64,000 nucleotides of DNA from contig SKCR01023750.1 in the NCBI GenBank assembly GCA_019454045.1, forward strand, positions 1-64,000, given 5' to 3'. Origin of the DNA: Zanthoxylum bungeanum (taxonomy: Eukaryota > Streptophyta > Magnoliopsida > Sapindales > Rutaceae). Position 1 is the stretch's first letter; each line of letters opens with the position of its first letter. Below the pieces are notes generated by a model. The model did no database searches and had not been told where the DNA came from. It saw nothing but the letters and a program-made list of their open reading frames with translations. The position numbers and the translations under genes were made by a program. Below are positions 57,776 through 64,000 of the stretch, one piece after another.

Positions 57776-58408
57776 CATACTCATCACATGCCATGTATAA
57801 TTGTTTCTTAAGTGATTTTTTGATGAAACAACACATAGTCGTTCTTATCTTTGTGCACATAATAATGAAAAGCATGTTTATTCCCTATGATTGCATTATC
57901 TACTTTAGTCTTGGCTTAATGTATCATGATTTATGCATCCGTGTTGTCGTCATTTTGATTATTTGCAAATGTTACCATGACTGTTTGTGTTTATGATTAC
58001 ATGAATGATTGAGTTCTTATGACGTTATGTGCTTGTTATTGTAAAAGTCTACCTTTAAGCATGTGAATTTGGCAATAAGATTTGATTTCATATATGTTAG
58101 TTGTTACTTTCAAGCATGCGGATTTAGGATTGTGGTGCACTTGGAAATATATGTCATAGGCTTGGTTGGATTATTGCATAAATCTTTACATTACAAGTGG
58201 CATAAGTAAGGGACCATTCCGAACCCAATGGTTTGAGGTCTTCCCTTGCGAGGGGTGAGTGCGGCCTTAAATCTTTGTCCCGATACACACCGGGTGGCAA
58301 CTCCATCACTCTCCGGTTTAGTCCTCCGTTGGTTACTCCGTACTCCCAACTAGGCCCCCGAGCCTAGAACAGCATGCGTCGCCCCGAGATCTCACTGTGT
58401 TGCCCACA

Positions 58409-59110
58409 AGAGTGTATGAGTAGGATCCATTATGCTTCAGCAATAGGATCGATCATGTACGCCATGCTATGTACAAGACCTGATGTCTCTAATGCTCTTA
58501 GCATAACGAGCAGGTATCAGGCAAATCCTGGTGAGCGACACTGGGAAGCTGTCAAAACAATCCTCAAGTATCTGAGAAGAACTAAGGATGTGTTTTTGAT
58601 ATACGGAGACTGTTCTGAGATGAAAGTCATTGGCTATTACGATGCGAGCGTTCAAACCGAGAGGGATGATAGCAGATCACAAAAAGGATATCTGTTTACT
58701 TTGAATGGCAGTGATGTCAGTTGGAAAAGCTCAAAGCAGTCAACTACAACGGACTCCACAACTGAAGCCGAGTATATTACAGCATCTGAGGCAGGTAAAG
58801 AAGCAGTCTGGATAAAGAAGTTCATCACGGAACTGGAGTGCTTCCCACAATAAAGAATGGCATCACGATGTACTGTGACAACACGGGCACCATTGCTCAA
58901 TCAAAGGAACCAAGGCCCCACCAGAAATCCAAGTATGTACTCAGGCGATTTCATCTCATCAGGGAGATTATTGAGAGAAAATAAGTTATTATAGAGAAAA
59001 TACTCACATAAGATAATCTTACAGATTCTCTAACTAAAGGGCTGACTCAACAAAAGCATGATAGGCACACCCGAGAGTATGGTGTCCAATTCATACTAGT
59101 TGGCTATAAT
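58409..59110 (+). pseudogene. Element D RNase H and pol C-terminus
   Basis: From the E5 target: MSRIHYASAIGSIMYAMLCT, RPDVSNALSITSRYQ, DASVQTERDDSRSQKGYLF, SWKSSKQSTTTDSTTEAEYI, KEAVWIKKFITELECF, a stop at 58851, then readable pieces of the tail (DNLTDSLTKGLTQQKHDRHT) up to the PPT. The tail that B loses to a TAG stop is open here, so that stop is private to B. Non-functional because the upstream pol is broken. Confidence 0.9.
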
Positions 59111-59123
59111 GCAAGTGGGAGAT
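59111..59123 (+). promoter_or_regulatory. Polypurine tract of element D
   Basis: GCAAGTGGGAGAT directly precedes the 3' LTR start TGTTAGGG, identical to the PPT of element B. Confidence 0.88.
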
Positions 59124-60413
59124 TGTTAGGGATTTTCTCTACACCTAACTTGTGGATGGGCTATGTGTACATGCATTTGTAATATTTTCATTAATTAATA
59201 AAATGACAATCTTTATTATACGTGTCTTACATAACTTATATGAATCATCAACGCTGTAATAAAGTGCTTGGAGTAATAAGACGATGGCTTCAATGCCTTA
59301 TGAGAATCATTACTCTTAAATGTTCATAGTCATAGATTTGTGAATAATCTGGGCATTCACAAAGTGGAGAGACTAGAAAGATGATATGATCCGCCCTTAA
59401 GTGGGGTAGCCGATCTCATAGGCTACTAGCGGAGATCCGTCCGCTTGGTGTGTCACATGGATGCATGAGTTGCTCGTGTCCATCGAACTGACTACCGAAA
59501 GTTTTCATATAGAGTGTTTATCCCATGTATCTGTGAGAACTTTCATGTATCGATTGTATGACTAGTCTTTAGACTTGAGGTCTTTACAATCTTATATGTG
59601 GATCAAATAACTTTGACATTCCCATTCCCCTGAAGAGAATCGCCACTCTCTCGGATAATATTTTCTTATAAGAGTAGTATTCCAGTTCGCGGATTGATAT
59701 GTGTGATAAATGCTTGAGATTGTGGCCACAGCGGAAGAATCCTGTGAGATTCTTGGGTTAGCATGATTCATGACACTATCAACATCATACCTTTGACCAT
59801 ATGGGTAGACATTTTCCGTACCCTAGGTCAATAGGTGGGGATACAGTGAGGCGAGGGACCGTATCATATGTAAATTGCATACAAAATGGGTATATATCTT
59901 TCCTTCTCATTTAGGGGCCTTGGCATGTTGCTAGATGTCAACCTTAGTCATTGAAATCGAACGACCATCTAGTCGGAGGATAATTTATGTTCGATTAAAT
60001 TATCACGATTCATTTCATGTCTGATTTGAGGAGAACCCAAAAGGTCACACACAACAAAGTTGAAATCAATGGTTAACACAACATAGTACATATTTAACAT
60101 CATATATGATTGCGGTAGGAATTATTCATAAATTGGTAAATGTGTTTAATTATTGAACAGATTATTTATGAGGTTCCATAATGGCTTAGGGATTGGTGAA
60201 TGATGATAGGGGCACTTTGGGAATTGGAATAAATATATTAAAAAATTTCTATTCACGTGAATAGTAATGCATGAATAGTAACTCGTGAATAGTAAATTTT
60301 TTGTTATTTGTTTTGAATTCCAGTTCCGCCCAAACTCTCATTAAGGTTTTATAATCTCATTAGATCACTAAATTAAGATCTAATGGCTAAGATTAAATTG
60401 GCTTTTATCTCAC
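59124..60413 (+). repeat. Element D 3' LTR, left part
   Basis: Starts TGTTAGGGATTTTCTCTACA and follows the 5' LTR to GGCTTTTATCTCAC, where E3 begins. Compared with 46894 onward it lacks about 75 bases near 59630 (the stretch with GGTTCAAAAGATCTGG). Confidence 0.9.
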
Positions 60414-62437
60414 TGTAGGACACAGAACTTGGGCGACGCATGCTGTTCTAGACTTAGGGCCTAGTTGAGAGTACGGAGTAGTCCACGGGCAAGTAAACCG
60501 GAGAATAATGGAGTCACCACCCAGTGTGAACCGGGATAAATATTTAAGGCCGCACTCACCCCTCGTATGGGAAGACCTCAAACCGTTGGGTTCAGAATGG
60601 TCCCTTACTTATTTCATTGTGATGATATAATTAGTGCAATAAATCAATCGCATCTACTAAATAATCATGTTAAAAGGTCACTTAGATCTAATATGCTTCT
60701 ACTAAATAAATCCTAATCTAAGTTTGCATGCTTGAAAGGAAGTCTTTAAACAACAAACACGCAATATCACACATCGAACATAATGAGCCATCAAACTAAC
60801 ATAAACCAATAATTACTTAAACATGAATATAAACTAAACTAAACATCATGCATAACGAGTTAAGAAACAACATGCCTAAATAACGTAATCATGCTTTAAA
60901 ATTAAATAACGAAACTAAATTAAATCATGCTTAAAACAATAAATAAACAACCTATGAACTATGTCATGCTCAAATACAAATTTGGATGGAACGAAAAATA
61001 TGTCTCTTAAGTGGTACATGGCGTTGTATCCCGAGTACAAACCGCACTACTGTCCATTCGGATTCGGCTATGGAATTTACGTCCGGGTTTTCATCCTATA
61101 TACCACAAAAAGGAACACATGTCTCATCCATCCAACAATCAAATGATGCCTCAAATGACTCTCAACCAATTATATATAAAAAATAAATAAAATAAAAATA
61201 AAGAAGATAAGTAAAACGGTGCCCTCAGGTCTAACCTCTTTTGTCGATTTTTGGAAGCGCGTTCCGAGTCCGTTGGAAGGGCGAATGATCCGATACTTTT
61301 CTGATTTGTTTACTTAATGTTTTTCCTCGTTGTTTTGATGTTTGGGCTGCTGTTTTAAGTCCGTTTCACAGTCGTTTTGCTGCTGTGTTTCAGGTCGCTG
61401 TTTTGGTCGATTAGTGGACTGTTTTGGGTGATTTTGATGGCTTAGAGAGTTGGGTTTTTTAGGGTTTTTTAGGGAAACTTTATGGAGATTTTTGGGATGG
61501 TTTCTAGGTGATTTTAGGGCTGTTTTCTGGCTTAACTCACTGCCAAAAAGGACCAGAACAGGGAGCTAAGTTGCGGCAGTTCAAGGTGTAGTGGGGGCGT
61601 TTTTGGGGCTATTTTAGGCGCGCAATTGGGGCTATATTCAGGTGTTTTTTACGGCACTTGAGGGCTGTGAATGAGGATTATTTTGGTGTGTTTTGGGGCT
61701 GTGGATGGTGGCTAAAATTCGGAAATGGAGGGCTATGAAAAGAGGCTTGGGCGTGAAGGGTATTGATGAAGGGTGTGAAGGTGCGGCAAAGCTAGATTTC
61801 CTGGCTTGGTGGTGCGGCAATGGGGGCTTCAATGGGATGCTTGGACGTGGAATGGAGGCTTAAGGGAGTGCTTTAGTCATGTGAAAGAGGTATATGAGCT
61901 AGGGTTGTGAATGGGGGTGAAGGTCTCTTTTTATAGGCAAAGAGATGAGACTTTCCTTATTTGAATTGGAAAGAATCTCCTAATTGGTGCTTCACAAGGA
62001 ATAGATCTCCTAATTTGGGATTGTGATTGGATTTGATTTGGTAGGGATTTGATTTGTAATATTTTTTTTTTTTGATTTAGGTAAGGATTTTACAAGATTT
62101 GAACATGTGATAAATATGCATTTACTTAAATAAAAAGGCATTTGGGCGTGAATCACATCCCTTGGGTGTGGACTTGGTTTGACTTGATGGGCTTGGGTAT
62201 TTTGGGTTTGGTTTGGGCTTGGTAAGTGGTCTATGGGGGGTTTTGGACCTAAGATAAGCTTTAAAACGGAAGTCCAACAAGCAACCGAAGCTAAGCAACT
62301 TGGATAAATCCACCAAAAATTCTGTTTTCCAACTTTACCCTTCCAACGTCCGTTTCCCGCGGCTTTCATGACTAAAGAGGTAGTGCCTCTATACGAGACT
62401 CATCATCGGGCTGATGTGTAAAAATGCAATGCCTATA
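60414..62437 (-). repeat. E3 3' LTR (2024 bp)
   Basis: From TGTAGGACACAGAACTTGGG to GCAATGCCTATA (family CCTACA, mutated). TATA-like box on the reverse strand at 61927-61937. Shorter than the E2 LTRs and clearly diverged from them in the central part. Confidence 0.9.
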
Positions 62438-62589
62438 GTCGCCCACACTTTGATGGGACTTGTGTAGTGTGTGACAATGATAATCCTATCAAAGTACGTG
62501 CAATGCATTTTTACTTATCTGGCTCGCCAGCTACCACTTGACTTGCCATGATGTGTTGAGTTAATGTGATGTTGAGGTGCCTCGACCCC

Positions 62590-63190
62590 TGGTCTATTCC
62601 CAAACCATTGACGTGATATGGTGTGGTGAGGTCCATTCCCGAACCGTGTTATGGTCCATTCTCGAACCGATCTCCATTCCCGGAGCATTAGTGTGATGTG
62701 GTGTGATGAAGTCCATTCCCGAACTGTCACCGTGTTGTGGTCCATTCCCGAATCGATCTCCGTTCCAGGAGTGTTACTGTGATGTGGTGTGATGAAGTCC
62801 ATTCCCGAACTGTCACCGTATTATGGTCCATTACCGAACTTATCTCCATTCCCGGAGTGTTACTGTGATGAGGTCCATTCCCGAACCGTCACCGTGTTGT
62901 GGTCCATTCCCGAACCGATCTTCATTCCCGGAGTGCCATTCTCGGCATGCTCATTCCCGAGCTGTCCATTCCCGGACTGTCTATTCCCGGACTATATCTC
63001 CATTCTCGGAGTGCCATTCCCGGCGTGCTCATTCAAGAGCTGTCCATTCCCGGACTGTCTATTCCTGGACTATATCTCCATTCTCGGAGTGCCATTCCCG
63101 GCGTGCCATTCTTGGCGTGCTCATTCCCAAGCTGTTCATTCCCGGACTGTCCATTCCTGGACTAGATCTCCATTCTCGGAGTGCCATTCT
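62590..63190. repeat. E3 tandem arrays of ATTCCCGAAC and ATTCCCGGA words
   Basis: First part (62590-62930): units of roughly 80-115 bases with GTCCATTCCCGAACTGTCAC and TGTGATGTGGTGTGATGAAG. Second part (62930-63190): units starting CTCCATTCTCGGAGTGCCAT, the E2 78-bp family. Same order as in E2, but different higher-order periods. Confidence 0.9.
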
Positions 63191-63204
63191 CGATAGAAAC
63201 TGAT

Positions 63205-63370
63205 ATGAAGTAATATGGGCCTCGCCCCAGAATGCCATTCCTGGCAGAAACTAACACTGATGTAATATGGGCCTCGCCCCCAGAATGCCATTCCTGGCAG
63301 AAACTAACACTATGCAATATGGGCCTCGCCCCCAAAATGCCATTCCCGGCAGAAACTGACACTGATGCAA
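63205..63370. repeat. E3 array of GGGCCTCGCCCC units
   Basis: About three copies of ATATGGGCCTCGCCCCCAGA plus TGCCATTC[C]xGGCAGAAACT, spaced about 55 bases. Counterpart of E2 array 3. Confidence 0.9.
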
Positions 63371-64000
63371 TATGATTCCTCTTAGCATATTGCAATTCCT
63401 CTCGCAAGGTAATCCTTGATAAATAGATATATTTTTGTCCTCAACGAATGCTTGGTGTCAAAGAAAGAGAATCTTCAAAGTACTCGATATGCTCAACTCC
63501 GATCATTTGAATAGGTGATCCGGACTAGACTCCTCAAGCAAGCCAATTTGATGATTTCACTTCGGAGAATCGGACCAGTAGGTCTAACCAACGTGAATGT
63601 CTTAATCACATTCTGTGATTACTTCAGCATACTCAACATGATATGGTCTCGAGCATTTCGCTATTGTCTCTTTCTTTTCATTTGGAACTTTCTCTTTTCT
63701 TTTCTTTTCTTTTCATTCTTTGACACACCTACCCTTTAAGGTAGCATTTCTCCTCATGGTGGTCCTAATACTCGCCCATGGGTAGCTTCACGCTTATCGG
63801 TTATAGGCGGTCTTTTTCTTTTCTTTTCTTTTCTTTTCATTGCAGAGACATTTCTCTTATTTCTGACCATATCATATATCGTAGCGTTCGTAATCCAGGG
63901 TGGACATCCAAGCAAACGGTCATTCACCGATCTACCATCTCTTTAACAAGTCATCTCATCAACCACTCAGGCCTCCGCTGTTGGAATCCCATATTCAAGT
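63371..64000 (-). other. E3 interior to window edge
   Basis: Aligns with E2 31961-32650. Contains CTTTT pyrimidine runs near 63664-63720 and 63807-63840. No protein-like frame; the integrase remnant expected from E2 would start beyond the window. Confidence 0.75.

Larger units (their letters stand above)
55541..58408 (+). mobile_element. E5: E-family solo LTR in D pol
   Basis: A 2868-bp unit from TGTAGGCATTGCATTTTTGC to GTGTTGCCCACA, with a perfect duplication AGAGT (55536-55540 and 58409-58413). Plus orientation, TATA-like box CTATATAAACCCC at 56207. Removing it rejoins TPSDRE with MSRIHYASAIGS. It contains four unusual parts: a 16-bp array (56243-56338), a triplicated 80-bp module (56863-57257), an eightfold CGTTCGAACG-type array (57306-57775), and a second CGTTCG-rich patch near its start (55668-55756). 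Confidence 0.93.
46894..64000 (+). mobile_element. Element D: B-family copia element with three nested insertions
   Basis: Plus-strand copy of the B family. 5' LTR 46894-50969 (2012 bp once the nested A-family solo LTR is removed), PBS, leader, broken gag-pol, PPT (59111-59123), and 3' LTR from 59124, interrupted by E3 at 60413; its right end is outside the window. Left flank is TTCAT; the right duplicate is not visible. The element interrupts gag of gypsy G. It carries the same frameshift and TGA stop in RT as element B. Confidence 0.88.
60414..64000 (-). mobile_element. E3: E-family element, cut by window edge
   Basis: Minus-orientation relative of E2. Left LTR (3' LTR) 60414-62437, PPT at 62441-62451, then interior to the window end matching E2 30930-32650. 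Left flank is CTCAC; the right part, including any gag or integrase remnant, is outside the window. It splits the D 3' LTR. Confidence 0.88.

Overview
The window is a stack of plant LTR retrotransposons. I see no host gene, rRNA, tRNA or CRISPR array. The families present (Athila-like and Tat/Ogre-like Ty3/gypsy, two Ty1/copia families with about 2 kb LTRs), the low GC content and the deep nesting suggest gene-poor, probably pericentromeric, chromatin of a flowering plant, most likely a eudicot. I cannot name the species.

The oldest layer is one degenerate Athila-like Ty3/gypsy element ('G', minus strand). Its reading order gag-PR-RT-RNaseH-IN can be followed through four separated fragments: 46893-44791, 23757-23158, 3966-3492 and 1066-113. 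Five insertions break it: (1) an A-family copia LTR, of which only the end (1-112) is in view; (2) solo LTR E1 (1067-3486, TSD ATGAG); (3) the B copia complex (3967-23152, TSD CAATG), whose second LTR is split by full-length copia element A (11533-21528, TSD CTTCC); (4) copia element C (23758-44790, TSD CTTT[T/C]), which contains sequence F (27579 to about 43654), which in turn contains full-length E2 (28584-37222, TSD GTTAT) and solo LTR E4 (39501-42470, TSD AG[T/C]AG); (5) copia element D (46894 to beyond the window), which carries an A-family solo LTR in its 5' LTR (48803-50866, TSD CCTAG), solo LTR E5 in its pol gene (55541-58408, TSD AGAGT), and element E3 in its 3' LTR (60414 to beyond the window). 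The deepest nesting seen is G > C > F > E2.

Families. A/C: copia, LTR about 2.06-2.09 kb, ends TGTTGGA...TCCAACA, initiator-Met PBS, coding region badly decayed. B/D: copia, LTR about 1.9-2.0 kb, gag-PR-IN-RT-RNaseH order, recognisable pol with frameshifts and stops. E: LTR 2.0-3.0 kb, ends TGTAGG...CCTACA, Tat/Ogre-like; E2 keeps only a gag N-terminus joined to an integrase C-terminus, plus long tandem arrays before its 3' LTR. No element here can encode a full set of proteins.

Observations most worth a second look: about 270 bp of leader sequence shared between the copia B/D elements and the gypsy-type E2; a pol frameshift and a stop codon shared by B and D; three copies of the target site CAATG and a duplicated gypsy RT fragment in the B complex, indicating post-insertion rearrangement; a CGTTCGAACG-bearing 53-bp repeat array in E5; and layered 29/78/~53-bp arrays in E2 and E3. 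I found no non-transposon system.
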